From Symsagittifera roscoffensis (lineage: Eukaryota; Xenacoelomorpha; Acoela; Convolutidae), in assembly GCF_963678635.1 (NCBI RefSeq), contig NC_087063.1, forward strand, positions 7,658,386 to 7,722,385: a stretch of DNA of 64,000 nucleotides. Direction: 5' to 3'. How positions within the stretch are numbered: the stretch's first letter is position 1; each line of letters starts with the position of its first letter. This document shows, piece by piece, positions 1 to 10,319 of the stretch. The translations under genes and the position numbers were made by a program. The notes beneath the pieces are model-generated. The model did no database searches, was not told the origin of the DNA, and worked only from the letters and a program-made list of their open reading frames with translations.

Positions 1-79
1 TGCTCCCTTCATTTTCAAATTTTTTTTCTGTAATTTTCGAGTTGCCCGTGTTTTCAAAATTTTCTAGATCATTTTAATA

Positions 80-228
80 TACTATTAAGATTAAAATACT
101 TTTAACCTCTAAATTAATTATACAGTTTTAATTAAATTGTCTGGAAGTTTCTGAGTCAAAATTTCGATTAAGACATGTACGTTTTAAATAAAAAACCAAA
201 AATTATTTTGGGACTAAATTTTCAGTGT
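80..228 (-). repeat. PLE terminal direct repeat, left copy
   Basis: This stretch of about 150 bp recurs in the same orientation at about 24080-24238 with scattered substitutions and short indels. Shared landmarks are the segments around gtctggaagtttctgagtca and gacatgtacgtttta. It contains the last codons and stop of the PLE nuclease frame plus its 3' untranslated sequence. Penelope-like elements commonly carry such pseudo-LTRs from partial tandem copies; assigning it to that class is inference. Confidence 0.7.
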
Positions 229-763
229 TAAATCCTTGCTCCTAAACTCATCGCGCGTGTTCAAGCCCGGTTTCTCTTTCCTGATATGTATTGGCTCTAG
301 TGTTAACAATTTTGTTTGGTTGTTTGACCTATCTATAATTTCCCAACTAAGATCTGCGCTATTTCCCTCAAGTTGGCATTGCTGAAGAAGGAGGCCTACC
401 GGTGAGTCTGCTTTCTTATGTTCCTTATTTCTAGTGGTCAAATGTCGAACAATTTGTCCGACATAGGTGGAAGTGCATCTACTACGTGACAGTTTATAAA
501 CCACTCTTGACTTGAGGTCATTAGAAAATGCTGTCCTCAGTGATGATGAAAATGATTCTTGTTTTCTTGTGGTGAAAACCACTTGAACGTTAGTTAATTG
601 TTTTAACCTGTTAGCAACATATTGGCTTTGGTTACCTCTATATTGCACCATCAGCATTGGGGGCTTCACATCCTTTGGTGATTGAGTTGACAAACACCTC
701 TCACTATCCAGGGGCTCGCCCTTACTCTCAATGATTTTGCTCAGGGCGTCTGTCGCCAACTTT
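214..763 (-). pseudogene. Penelope-like element C-terminal GIY-YIG endonuclease (severed)
   Basis: This is the C-terminal part of a PLE polyprotein, the module that nicks target DNA in this family. The nuclease core reads VVYKL, then STYVGQIVRHLTTR and KEHKK, matching the GIY-YIG layout with the conserved Arg and the downstream Glu-His. PLE nucleases usually have a CxxC pair before YVG; here the first Cys reads Arg (SRSRC), so a zinc-ligand residue appears lost. The frame is open back to the giant LTR insertion at 763/764 and has no start of its own. The matching RT portion lies beyond the insertion, at 21072 and up. Its stop lies inside the flanking direct repeat. The module is severed from its RT and presumably inactive. 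Confidence 0.85.
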
Positions 764-1053
764 TGTAACAGTCGCCTACTTCGGTCACATATGAGGCTTA
801 AGAAAAATAGGCCCTATAACCATTGGCTCAAGAGTCAGGGACACTATCTCTTGTGTTTTTCTACCTCAAAACGGTCGGAGCTAATTCGGTTCGCTTGCGA
901 CATGAGACTAGAACCCGTTACAGCTTAAAGGCCACTACCAAAATATCCCCCCCACTCTAGAAAATAAGAACATCCCCATACTTAGGTCTCAAAATACCCA
1001 AAATACAAGAACGCCGTTAAAAACCGGGTTGGAACAATCCGTTAAGTTACTTT

Positions 1054-1059
1054 TTTATT
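1054..1059 (-). terminator. Candidate LTR polyadenylation signal
   Basis: The minus strand reads AATAAA about 325 bp downstream of the TATA-like box. The hexamer is conserved in the other LTR at 20478-20483. This is the only AATAAA I noticed downstream of the TATA box in the LTR, so it is a reasonable R-region signal; function is inferred. Confidence 0.4.
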
Positions 1060-1379
1060 GGAAAGTGGAACTTTGATCCATTTCAGATGGATCAACCTAA
1101 AACTCGCCTTAACTCAACATAACAATCATAAAACACGTTCGGGAAAATTAAATTAGGTACTTACATAGCAGCACACTCGAGAACTAGAGGTAACTAAATT
1201 ATTAAGCGACTTGAGAATGATCGGGGAATTAAGTTTGATTCAATAAGTTCTAATCGAACAAGTTTTATCTCGAGAATGGAATTTTGGTTCTGGACCATTG
1301 GGACACTTCGGTTGTCCACCTTTCCACCGAAGGCTCACTCTGGTTCAGCTAGATTCCGATCTTCTTTTGTAATCACTGT

Positions 1380-1387
1380 CTTTTATA
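1380..1387 (-). promoter_or_regulatory. Candidate TATA box of the 3' LTR
   Basis: The minus strand reads TATAAAAG here, inside the LTR; the same octamer is kept in the other LTR at 20805-20812. Position and orientation suit a U3 core promoter reading leftward. No transcription start is visible from sequence alone. Confidence 0.45.
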
Positions 1388-1645
1388 TCAAGATAGGACA
1401 GCTCTACTCTCGTGGTTTTTATTATTATCTTGGAAATTGCAATAGCAATTTCCCGCTGTTTTTCTGTCATTTTTCCCGCTATTGTCAATTCGGTCGTTCT
1501 TTCTTACATTTTTTGTTTTCAGTTGTCGCGAGAAAACTGAGCATCACAGGCTCCATTCGAATTTTTGAAAAAAAAAACTCCATTCCAAAACCACCTATTT
1601 TCGTGTTCCTCAAGGTCAAACTTCCAGATATGACCGACTGGCACA

Positions 1646-2020
1646 TACTCCCCGGACTCAAGATCGATGTCCTCATCGCGTGCTGCCGTCTGTTTGCAGC
1701 AGACTTAAGTTTATCTACACCCCAAAATTCACAACCATGTAAAATTTTCACACTATCGCTAAACAGCAATCAAAATCTGCACACACCTGCACCTGTGGAT
1801 TTTCGCTTTTTAAGCTAGTAATTTAAAATTTTTTTTGCCCTATTCATTCAGGAAATTGTCATGAAGCATTTTGATTTATATAATACATATAACATATTAA
1901 TAACAATATCTGATTTGTTAAAATATCTTTTTGGTTAACCCAGATTTCATACGAGTTCACCCTCGAGCCCCCTTCCCTCTCAAGACTCAAGACTCTAGAA
2001 TTTCCCACTGAGCCACCTGC
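1646..2020 (-). other. 3' untranslated region and polypurine tract of the LTR element
   Basis: This 375-bp stretch lies between the last post-pol frame and the 3' LTR. The minus strand immediately before the LTR reads CCGGGGAGTA, a short purine run in the place where a polypurine primer tract is expected. The remainder is AT-rich with no convincing frame. Confidence 0.5.
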
Positions 2021-2897
2021 TCACCTCGCGTTCTTCGCCTTCGAGGTACCAGACGCAGATGCATTTGACACCGTGATCTGCTTCAGCAGTGCCTCTTCGT
2101 CATCGGAGCTAATCACGATCTCTTCCCAGGCTTTCAGCCGTTCATAGGACCGCATCCATTCCCTTTGCTCCTGCAATCTCTTCGCTTGATTGGGCAAACT
2201 CTTCACCCTCGACTCTCGGTTCAAACAGAAGGAATTATACAGACTCAGGCTCACGTTCTTCGCCAAGTCTTCCTCTAGTATCGACTCTCTCGCCTTGGTG
2301 TTGTTTCTGGACACTCTCCCAACTTTTTTCCACCCCGTCGTGATCGCATTTCGATGGGTCAGCAGAGGTCTCTTGAAAGCCTCCGGTCCTATCTCGGCCT
2401 GGAACTGTCGATATTCCTTCTGATATTTCCTTATATGATCCTTCGTTATCATGTATAACCAGGACGTCAACGTCGCTCGAAACCAAGGAAAGAACCTTAA
2501 GCGGCTCCATACGTGTCTGACTTCCATTGGTAGGGCGAATACCTTGCAGGCAGTCTCAAACAACTCAAGTCTCCTGCTGTAATCTATCGCGTAAATCGAC
2601 TCTGCCATGGGCGTCTTCGATTCCCGATACTTCGTTACGTTTTCTTTAATCCATCGTAGAGCCAGCATCGTGCTCACCACCAAGATGGTCACCTTCTGCT
2701 GATGATCGGGCAGTCCTAACGACCTGATTTCCTCCACATCCCAGATCAGGCAGAGATTGAGGTCGATGTGTGAGGTCAATGCTCCTAAGATTACGTTCTC
2801 CCGAGGCTTCTAGGAGAGGCTCAAGATCCATCATTTTCTCTTGTATCGCGTCGTTCTCTTCCATGTTTGGAGCACCACTCATAGGTTTTCCGATCAC
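2021..2897 (-). pseudogene. Post-pol frame, last in the element (unknown product)
   Basis: The main frame runs from about 2779 to 2021 (252 codons) and ends with an acidic stretch (SSDDEEALLKQ) and a basic tail. An upstream portion from 2897 to about 2790 continues in another frame, so a frameshift near 2790 is likely. The protein is rich in Arg, Lys and Glu with several Trp residues and no membrane segment or signal peptide. I recognise no domain. It follows the preceding post-pol frame by 28 bp and is the last coding sequence before the 3' LTR. Confidence 0.5.
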
Positions 2898-2925
2898 GTT
2901 TTGTCTCTCGTGGTCACTTGTGTTT

Positions 2926-4305
2926 TCACAACAGCCTGTGTGAGTGATGCGACATCCGAGCCAGTCTTACGCACTTGGGCACTGAGAAGGCTTTGTCTAT
3001 CAATACCCTTTGGCTGGATACCTCCACCATCGCCATGTGCAATGGATAGTGGCTGCCACATAGGTTGGCCATCAATGACCCCACTAAGGACTTCGCATTT
3101 AGAGGCAGACCATAGGCTTCGCTCATGGGAAATCCCAATTCCGCTTTAAGTCCAACCTTCCAGCTCTTGATGTGTTTCTGGGTTACCTGCAACACCCCGG
3201 GCCATGACTCCACACTCAACGCGGTCACCAAGTGGTGTTCTGACTCTAGCCTCTCCAGTGACTGGAGACTGCACATTCTCGAGAAGAATCCCAGAGCTGT
3301 TGCTAGGTTCACCGTGGTACTCGCGTAACACTCAGCCACGATCTGTATTTCACTCTTCTCCCTTTCGGTAATGTCTTCAAACCAGGTGACTAGATCTTCT
3401 TTCTGGAAAGACTGTATCCTGACGCATGACCGTCCATCACAGGTGTGCTCGCCATTTCCACACGTCGAATCAAGACAACTGCCCGGCTCCATTTTCTTCA
3501 CCGACCCTAGTCTACTCGTCGTTTCACTTGACTCCTTCGCCTGAGGCAGGATCAGTCTGTGCACTATGCTCAATGTCGCCAGATCTTCGTCCTCCGCTGG
3601 TGCTAATCTCACTCGCTCCGTGACTTCCTCGATCAGGCTCGCATGGGGATGTGGACACCAGGAGGGCCTCAGCAATTTCCACACCACTCCCAGATTCGTG
3701 ACCAACATGCCATTCCCGTTACCCATCTTCAGTTCGACTCTCTTACTTGAGCGCGGAACACTTATCACCTCTGGTGTCTTCTCGAGAATCAAACCTAAGC
3801 TAGGTCTCTCTCTCTCTACAGTGTCTATCTCCACTATCTTCTCTGTCCAGAACTTTAGTAGCTCCGCCACCTTGTAGTTTATGTGAGCACCTCCGGCTTC
3901 CGAGTCCAGGAAAGGGTTGTACGCCATCCCCATCACTCCAGTGACATACTGGTACTCTCCCTTCTTAATGGTTTTCAAGTACTCTCCTGACGAGGCCGTG
4001 TTACGGTGCACGTCGTGTTTCTCCTCGAACTTCTTGTTGTAGAATCTCCGTATCTCATCTAACTTCCTGTGGCTCTCTAGAGACTGCCTGGAACCATCCT
4101 CCTTTTCTATCCCAGTACTCTGGTATACATTCAATATGACTGCTGAGACTCTCCTTTCCATTGCTTTGCTCCCAGTTGCTCTTTGCTGGCATGCTAGGAT
4201 GGTGCTATCAGTCATCACCGACATTATCCACCTCAAGAAACAAGTAGCGTCTCTCCTCCTTGCCAGGCTCAAGCCTGAGTTATCCCTAGCCACGTGTTGC
4301 ATCAA
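2926..4305 (-). pseudogene. Post-pol frame of 459 codons (unknown product)
   Basis: This open frame continues, in the same reading frame, the one ending at 4309; only a TAG and one codon separate them. It contains a small Cys/His cluster, C-x4-C-x4-H-x-C-x4-C, at about residues 270-290 (CLDSTCGNGEHTCDGRSC), which could bind zinc. The rest is mixed-charge with long helical-looking stretches. No signal peptide, membrane segment or recognisable enzyme motif is visible. It is probably a domain of the giant post-pol polyprotein rather than a separate gene, since there is no convincing start codon context. Confidence 0.55.
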
Positions 4306-4308
4306 TGT

Positions 4309-4644
4309 CTAATATATTTCTAGGCTTTTTCCACCCAACTTCAACTTGTCGTGCGAGGTCAGCGTTTCCAACTCTATCCCCACCAGGCTCCACGCGAACA
4401 TCAATTGTCCTGCTGATCTAACAAAGGGATTTGCCATCAATGGCGACGCCGATGAGGATGTCCTCATCGCTTCTTCAAAATAACCCCTCAACAAGTTCTG
4501 CCAAGTTCTCCTCAGATGGCTCCCCAATTCCAATTTGTTAAAATCAGCCTTCTGCTGGGTAGGCCAGTTGTGTCCTTTGCGTGACACTTCACTGTCGAGT
4601 TTCTTTAAGCATTCTTCCAATTCCTTCAATGTTTCAAGGGCCAC
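4309..4644 (-). pseudogene. Post-pol frame fragment, Leu/Glu-rich
   Basis: This 111-codon frame begins with a helical run (LKELEECLKKLDSEVSRK) that resembles a short coiled coil. It overlaps the previous frame (ending 4634) by 11 bp in a different phase, which is how a single-base frameshift in one long frame would look. It ends with an in-frame TAG immediately before the 4305-2926 frame. No known domain was recognised. Confidence 0.45.
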
Positions 4645-5083
4645 CCACCACGGTGGTGTTCCTCGTTTTATTCTTCTCGAGAGGATCGCTAGTCACTTGC
4701 TTCCCAGTGGCCTGATGTTCATTTGAGACCCATTCTTTGCCGACGTGTACTTCCCATGTCTGCCCGCTCGTCGAACCTCGTTTCATCTTTGTCCTCTGAG
4801 GCTTGAAGTCTTCTTCCGTTGTCGAGTTGGTGGGAACCTCCATCTCCCTTTCTACCTCGAGCAGTTTCCTTGGTTCGTAGCTACTCTTGTAGGCTGCTGT
4901 CTTCCATCGTGCCAGAACCATGGGGGCCGTCTCTCTCAGGTGTTTCTCAGAGACTGCATCCGCCAAAGGACTACCCAACCCTTCTACCTCTCTCTTTCTC
5001 TTGCGAGACTTCACGTCTTTACTTGGGGGCGTTGCCGTTATCATCACTGATTCGACCTCTTTGTCTCCATCCAACTCTTCCAA
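4634..5083 (-). pseudogene. Post-pol frame fragment with basic patches
   Basis: This 149-codon frame contains a cluster SRKRKRE near residue 27 that looks like a nuclear localisation or nucleic-acid-contact patch, and a second KPQRTKMKR further on. It overlaps the upstream frame by 40 bp and the downstream one by 11 bp, both in different phases, consistent with frameshift decay of one reading frame. Function is unknown. Confidence 0.45.
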
Positions 5084-6162
5084 CTCTTGTCTCCCCCGGC
5101 TCGAGCCTTAAGGATATAAGTACTTTTAATTAAAAAACTAGTTTCGGCCTTATCCCCCCTTACACTTTCAATTATTTTATTGACAGATTTTAGTTTCAGA
5201 GTAGAGCTGTCTTTACATTCGTCTTCTTTGGTCTTCCGTGATTCCTTTCTCAACTCGACCATCTTGCTCAGCAGTTCTCCTCTAGCTTTCTCCTCCAGAC
5301 CCGTCCCCATCAGGACAGGCTCTCCGAACTTCACCACTTTGTCCCACAGTTCTTCCTTGAAATCATCCAGTGTGTTCTCGCCATCCACTTCTCGATTGAA
5401 CTCGCTTAAGAATTCTCGCCAAGCGTCCTCATCCAGAGTGCCTAGGAACATGGCCTTGTTTCCCTCGAAGGTATTCTTCTCCCTTTCTTGTGCGCTCAAG
5501 AGTATCATTCCCATATTAGAGTTCTCACCCATCAATGGCAACTCTAGATTTTTACGGGGAGATGAGGTCAGAGGTGGTGTGGGAATGTCTGCCCAATTTT
5601 CTCCGCTCAGGTCCTTCAACAGCTCTTGAGTGGTAAATTCCTCCTCTGATGGTTTGGGTTCGGGCGTGCTCCCCACTTCCATATCCTCCCCTGCCTCGCT
5701 GAGAGTCTCGTCCATGCTTTCTTCTCCTGATTCGACTCTTCTCCTCTCAAGGATCCTCCTGAATTGATCTTCTACAGGGCTGCTTCTTTTATCTCCAGGG
5801 GTGCCCACCGACAGGGGTGATGGTGTCGTCGGATCCGGTTTCTTGTATTCCGTCAGAGCCACATACAACGGGCCTGCTGCATCCAGCTCCTTCCCCTCCT
5901 GTCTCATCTCCACCTGCTCCAGTCCGTAAGGTGCCCGGTATCTCCTCGTGGCAAACTTCATCTCGTCCTTTAGTGCAATGTGTCCTTCTTCCACGATCAT
6001 CCTGCCCTCGTCCCACACCGGCAACATGTTCTCCAAACCCGCCCGCTCAAGCTTTCTCAAGACCTCTCGTACCTCGAATTTTGGGGGCAATGAGCCTCTC
6101 ATCTTCTTCGCTTGGGTCGTCCAGGAGTTCAGTGTAGCTGATGAATAGGGGATCCCAGCCAT
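5044..6162 (-). pseudogene. Post-pol frame of 372 codons, acidic (unknown product)
   Basis: Sequence from about residue 25 onward appears to be the true continuation of the upstream frame (6361-6047), entered through a frameshift near a C5A4 run at about 6085. The middle is acidic and Pro/Ser/Thr-rich (around residues 130-210), suggesting a disordered linker. The last third is helical and Lys/Glu-rich. No membrane or catalytic motif was recognised. Confidence 0.5.
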
Positions 6163-6361
6163 CGGTAAATTCCCTCTGCTGCCCTTCCGCGGCTGCTCTC
6201 GCGAACAGGGACGAGACCACCAGGGAACTGTTCAATCCCAGGGTCATTCTCCTTACCGTTGGGAACTCTGGAATGATTGTTGGCAAGATTTCCTTCTCCA
6301 GTATTGCCTCTAGCTCCCTCTTCACCAACTCGAAGCTCTTCTTCCACGCGGGAATTCTCAA
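6047..6361 (-). pseudogene. Post-pol frame fragment
   Basis: This 104-codon frame is in phase with the frame ending at 6365; only a TAG and one codon separate them. Its last residues (from about 6085 on) are out of phase with the likely true continuation in the 6162-5044 frame. Both junctions are best explained by single mutations in one long reading frame. No domain was recognised. Confidence 0.45.
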
Positions 6362-6364
6362 GAC

Positions 6365-7321
6365 CTATTGTCCACTCGCCGTCAGGGGATTTAGGTTCCA
6401 GAATTTGGGGTAAGTTTCGATGGGACCCTCGCGTTTACCTCCCATCCTATACTGCAGTTGTCCTCGGAAATTGTACACCATCAATTCTTGATCTTTCACT
6501 TTTCCGAAGAGTACCGTGTTGCTCATTTGTGCCCTCAGCACCTCTTGCTGACACCAGTTGAGTGTCGTCCCATCCAGTATACTTATGAGGCTCAAGTGTG
6601 TCACGGAGTTGCGATAAGCTGTCACCAGAGGATCTGGAAACGCGTATGTCACGGCCGGTCCATAAATGCAGGTTAAGACCTCCTCCAGTCCCCGGATTAT
6701 CCCCATTGGGTCCGATCTCATCGCCAGGCACAGGTCTGTCAACAGAGGCATGCCCCCATTCATTTTTCTCCATTCATCTCTCGTCTTTGGATTCTTTTCC
6801 TCACCAGTCATGTGTCGGTTCTGCATCAGGAGGTACTCCACTAGCAGCGTCTTTAGCCCTGCAGCACACTTATGTGAATAGGTGTCAATGCTCGAGTGGG
6901 TTTTCCCCATCGACAGGGGCTCCCCATATTTCGTTAGTCGATGAAATGACACCAGTTCAACATGGGTCAGGAGCACCAGTGCCAGATACCCGTCAATCCG
7001 GAGTGTTTCCACACCCCGACTGAATATGTACGCTGGACCCATATAGAATAGGTACCTCGGGTAAACCAGGTACAGTGCCAACAACAAGCTGATGGGCATG
7101 CTCAGGATTTCTTGTACAAAGGCTCCAAAGATGGTCTCCTTTGCACCAAACACTCCAGCCATGAACTCCTTTCCCCAACAAGGACTCAAGAACTCAAGAA
7201 TCTCGTGATCCCTCCTCGTCTTCAGCTCGCCCTTTGCGTGCTCCCTCCAGAATCCTCCAATTGTGACCTCGTTGGCAGCTGTGACGAACCTGGTCACCGT
7301 CATTTCCCTTTTCTCGGCCAC
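6365..7321 (-). pseudogene. Post-pol frame of 318 codons with hydrophobic segment
   Basis: The frame contains a strongly hydrophobic stretch at about residues 70-105 (EILSMPISLLLALYLVYPRY and following), the only part of the post-pol region that could span a membrane. There is no N-terminal signal peptide, no furin-like cleavage site and no fusion-peptide pattern, so I do not call it an envelope protein. The tail ends in an in-frame TAG at 6365. The upstream junction (7380-7330) shows both a frameshift and a TAG. Confidence 0.5.
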
Positions 7322-7334
7322 TTCCAGCTGCTCC

Positions 7335-7724
7335 TCAAGAAAACTCCAGATTTGCTACACAACAGGTGGGGCATTTCTCCTTCGTCTTCTCCTTAGCGTT
7401 TTCAAACCTTGGTGTCAGGAATGGCCACCTGCCTCTTTCTTGTGTCAACCGATACACCATCGACTCCAGTTGCTTCTCTGTTGCAGCTACGTTCTTTCTT
7501 TCATTGCTCGGTCCCCTAGACTTACTGGTGGAGCTTGTGATAGTCAAGTCCATGCTTCGAAACCACAGGCTGGCCGTCAGGTGAGTTATTATTGGATGAT
7601 CGTCCCCTATAACCGGACTGAAGTTGAGTTGTCTGGCGAAGTTCGTTATCTCCATTAAGAGGACCTCGTCCAATACAATGAGGATATCTGCTAACTCGTA
7701 GAAGCCCCTCAACGCGTGGGACAC
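7335..7724 (-). pseudogene. Post-pol frame fragment following an in-frame TGA
   Basis: The frame continues in phase with the 8660-7731 frame; a single TGA at 7731-7733 interrupts Ala-rich coding sequence. The last dozen codons are probably out of phase, because the true continuation resumes in another frame just before 7321. It contains an N-terminal helical segment and a basic Ser/Lys/Arg region. No known domain was recognised. Confidence 0.45.
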
Positions 7725-7730
7725 ATCCGC

Positions 7731-8660
7731 TCACGCCGCCGCCAGCTCTGACTTGCGAAGCCTCAAGTTCGTCGGTTCCAACTCCCGATTGGGGGATGCC
7801 ATCAGGATCCGCCATTCATTCCCATCGGCTATTAAGATCAAGACCGCATACACAAATTGCAGAGCGGTAGGCATTCTCGCGTACCCGGGGGACGTCGTGA
7901 ACACCAATCTTGTCTTGGAACCAAACGGCGAGGTAAGGTTCTCCTGTACCTCATTCATCGCTGCAAATAACGTCTGGATAGCTTCCCAGATTCTCTTCGG
8001 CGCCGGTTCATCGCCCTTGAGCTGCTCAAGAAACCCAGTCGCATGCAGGTGGTCATTCATTCGCGCAAACAGTGGTAGCTCGGGCTCGCAAGGCATCTCC
8101 GAGTTTATTGCTACCACCAAGGTTAACATTTGGTTCAGCTCAGCTCCTGGCAAGGAGTATATCAAAGTCTCCGGCCAAAACAACTTGGGAGACGTTCCCT
8201 CGAAGTCCGATCCCGCTACGATGATCACCCTCGCAGCAGCTGGATCTGCTCTGTCGTAAACTGCCAAGGTTTTGGCCAATTGGGTGTTCCAGCAGGGTTT
8301 CCCGTATCTAGGATCGTCCGTCAACCTCGTGCCTTCATAAGCGGCATCCGGCAGTTCCATTTCCCTTGGGTCCAACAATTTGTCCACCACCCTCAACTGT
8401 GCTGGAGTTGCCAACCTGATTCTGGCAATGCTCGTTCGATGTTTGGGGGGCTCCACTACGAGTCCCGGACTCCCCAGCAACTTGAGAGGCCTATAATTGA
8501 TAGGTCCCATGACCGATTTTGTGGGAATCCCAGTCAGATCCGCAGTCTCCAATATTTTCGCTCTTGAGAAATGCGTCTCGTGAGCCTTCAACCAGTCCAC
8601 GCACTGGTGTCTACTCAAGTCTTCATGTGACACTCGCTCGAGACCCAAAGCTTCCGCCAA
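7731..8660 (-). pseudogene. Post-pol frame of 309 codons, possible second SGNH-like domain
   Basis: This frame overlaps the SGNH hydrolase frame by 46 bp in a different phase, with the true join probably near 8665. It has a beta-strand-like VIIVAGSDFEG, then ARMNDHLHA about 60 residues later, then VFTTSPGYA. The order and spacing resemble SGNH blocks I, III and IV, but the nucleophile Ser is in GSD rather than GDS context and no terminal D-x-x-H is evident. It may be a diverged, catalytically dead SGNH fold, or unrelated. No other domain was recognised. Confidence 0.5.
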
Positions 8661-9775
8661 CTCTTGCCTGCATCCAGATCTTCCAAGTCCAGCTCCTTTA
8701 CCTTCTCCAGGTATCTCGACCGACTGGTCTCCGCCGGTCTCTCCACCCTCTTGTTCTCCACCACTACCACCGAGGATACTACCGAACTCTGAGGTGTTGA
8801 TGACGTTGCCTCCTCGGCCTCCATTGGTGCGGCACCTGGTAATCTGGTCCGGCTGCTCCTCGAGCTGTCTCTAGAATCGGCCGTCGCTCCCAGGCGACTG
8901 GATAAAGTTCTTGAGTTAAAGAAAGGTGGATTTGGAGGTGGCCCGAATGTGAATTGGGCCGTCTCCAGCAATTCTGCCTCCAACGCGCTTATGTGCCTTT
9001 GGAAGACATCATTCAACCATTCCACTCCCCTAGGCCTGTCAAAGTGGATCCCGTCTGAAGATGCATCGTCGGGGAAAACAGATCGCTCCATCTGCTCGGC
9101 TACGTCCAGTAATCCAACGGGAAGGTCACCCCTTTGATGTATTTGCCTGATTATTTCGTTCAGTTTTCGCACCTTCGTGTTCATTTCCATCGCGTGTTGG
9201 TCCGCCTTCATGTTGTAGGGAATGGTACACACCGTGAGAATGGCAGGATCCATTTGAAACCGCAATTCCTCAAGGATGCAGCTCATCTTGTCATGTAGCT
9301 TAATTACCTTTCTGGACTCCCCCCTGGACACGTCATTCGTCCCGATCATTAAAGTCACCGTATATACTCTCGTCATCCCTGGCATCTCAAGTGTTGCCAA
9401 CATCTGTGGGGTCGCAGCTCCAGCGAAACTTAAGATCCCCGTTTGCCAATGTGATTGAATCCGGGTCAGCACCCGCAGCAGGCTGTCCCCTATGATTAGG
9501 TGGACCGCACCTTCTGGTACACGTGGCTGCGTGAAGTATTCCACCCAAGCTGCGTCATGGAAGCAATCCCTCTTGACTCTTTGTGCCGTGCTCCAATCCA
9601 TCCGATTGTGGCTGTGGTATCTGCCCTCCGTGTTCTTCTTGTAGCTTGAGATTGCCACACTCCTGATCGGTTGCTCCCTCCACGTCGGGGGTAGCTCCGC
9701 TCTTGCTGGACTCTCACGATTCCTTAGTTGTAGCCTCTCGTTCAATTCTTTCAGACGTGACGAGCTGCCGCTCAC
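8615..9775 (-). CDS. SGNH/GDSL-type hydrolase domain of the giant LTR element
   Basis: The frame of 386 codons carries a complete SGNH hydrolase signature: block I IIGDSLLRV (nucleophile Ser98), block II Gly in SFAGA (about 119), block III MIGTNDVSRG (Asn147) and block V DGIHF (Asp241, His244). All four catalytic elements are present. In this superfamily the Ser-His-Asp triad hydrolyses ester or thioester bonds; the substrate here is unknown. Residues 280-370 are Ser/Arg/Glu-rich and likely disordered. The first codon is GTG, and the upstream frame ends 5 bp before it in another phase, so I think the domain is part of a longer polyprotein and not independently started. Esterase-like domains are known in ORF1 of some non-LTR elements; one in an LTR element downstream of integrase is unusual. 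Confidence 0.85.
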   Translation of the reverse strand: MSGSSSRLKELNERLQLRNRESPARAELPPTWREQPIRSVAISSYKKNTEGRYHSHNRMDWSTAQRVKRDCFHDAAWVEYFTQPRVPEGAVHLIIGDSLLRVLTRIQSHWQTGILSFAGAATPQMLATLEMPGMTRVYTVTLMIGTNDVSRGESRKVIKLHDKMSCILEELRFQMDPAILTVCTIPYNMKADQHAMEMNTKVRKLNEIIRQIHQRGDLPVGLLDVAEQMERSVFPDDASSDGIHFDRPRGVEWLNDVFQRHISALEAELLETAQFTFGPPPNPPFFNSRTLSSRLGATADSRDSSRSSRTRLPGAAPMEAEEATSSTPQSSVVSSVVVVENKRVERPAETSRSRYLEKVKELDLEDLDAGKSWRKLWVSSECHMKT

Positions 9776-9779
9776 CTGA

Positions 9780-10316
9780 CTACCGCTCGGGGTGGAACTC
9801 GGGGGTATACATAGGCAGTGCGACGTCCATCAATGGACGTATCGGTTGTGTCTCTAGGCCACGCAGGGAGGACGTTGACTCAGTTGGTATCCATACCTCG
9901 AACCCCTCATTCATATGCTCCCGAGCCGCGTGGTCAAGGTTAAATCGTCCCTTCGTTCTGGGAGCTTCGTCCACCTCCATACGCGACTCTGCTCTTGAGC
10001 CGGTAACCATTCGCTCCTTGGGCCTGGCCCCCTTTTGCATATCGAGCTCGCGTTGTCGTTGCTGGATTCTCTCAAGTTCCGATTTCAGCTGTTCACAATT
10101 CGCGGCATTCTCTCGCACCCTTTGCTCTTGTAGATGCTCGGCCTTCAGCATATCAAGTTCCCTCCGCGCTTGGTCCTTTTCGACGACCGCTTGATCTCTC
10201 TCCAGATTCGCCTGATCTGTCTCAAGCTTCGCTTGCTCCCGGTCGAGGTTCGCTTTGTTCCTCTCCCTCTGTGTCCTCTCAAGTTCTCTCTTCAGAGTAC
10301 TGAGGTCCGGATACAC
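9780..10316 (-). pseudogene. Coiled-coil segment of the post-pol polyprotein
   Basis: This 178-codon frame contains a strong coiled coil in its first 90 residues, built on near-7-residue repeats with LERDQ and VEKDQ motifs rich in Leu, Glu, Arg and Gln. A proline-containing, less ordered part follows. It is in phase with the preceding frame, from which a TGA and one codon separate it, and it precedes the SGNH domain by 5 bp in another phase. A multimerising stalk for the SGNH domain is a reasonable inference. Confidence 0.6.
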
Positions 10317-10319
10317 TTC

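Larger units (their letters stand above)
764..1645 (-). repeat. LTR, 3' copy in element orientation
   Basis: It matches 20200-21071 along its whole length, with dispersed substitutions and one clear length difference near 980-992 (13 bases here versus 3 in the other copy). The identity stops abruptly after GGCACA at 1645, beyond which the two copies have unrelated neighbours. The divergence indicates the insertion is not recent. Confidence 0.9.

Noticed and set aside
5180-5629. Plus-strand open frames across the LTR element (for example 5180-5629, 7753-8259, 11427-12101)
   Set aside because: They are shadows of the minus-strand polyprotein frames, with Ser/Leu/Phe-rich composition typical of antisense translation.
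2926-7321. Envelope gene of an endogenous retrovirus
   Set aside because: No signal peptide, cleavage site, fusion peptide or terminal membrane anchor; only one internal hydrophobic stretch at about 7100-7000.
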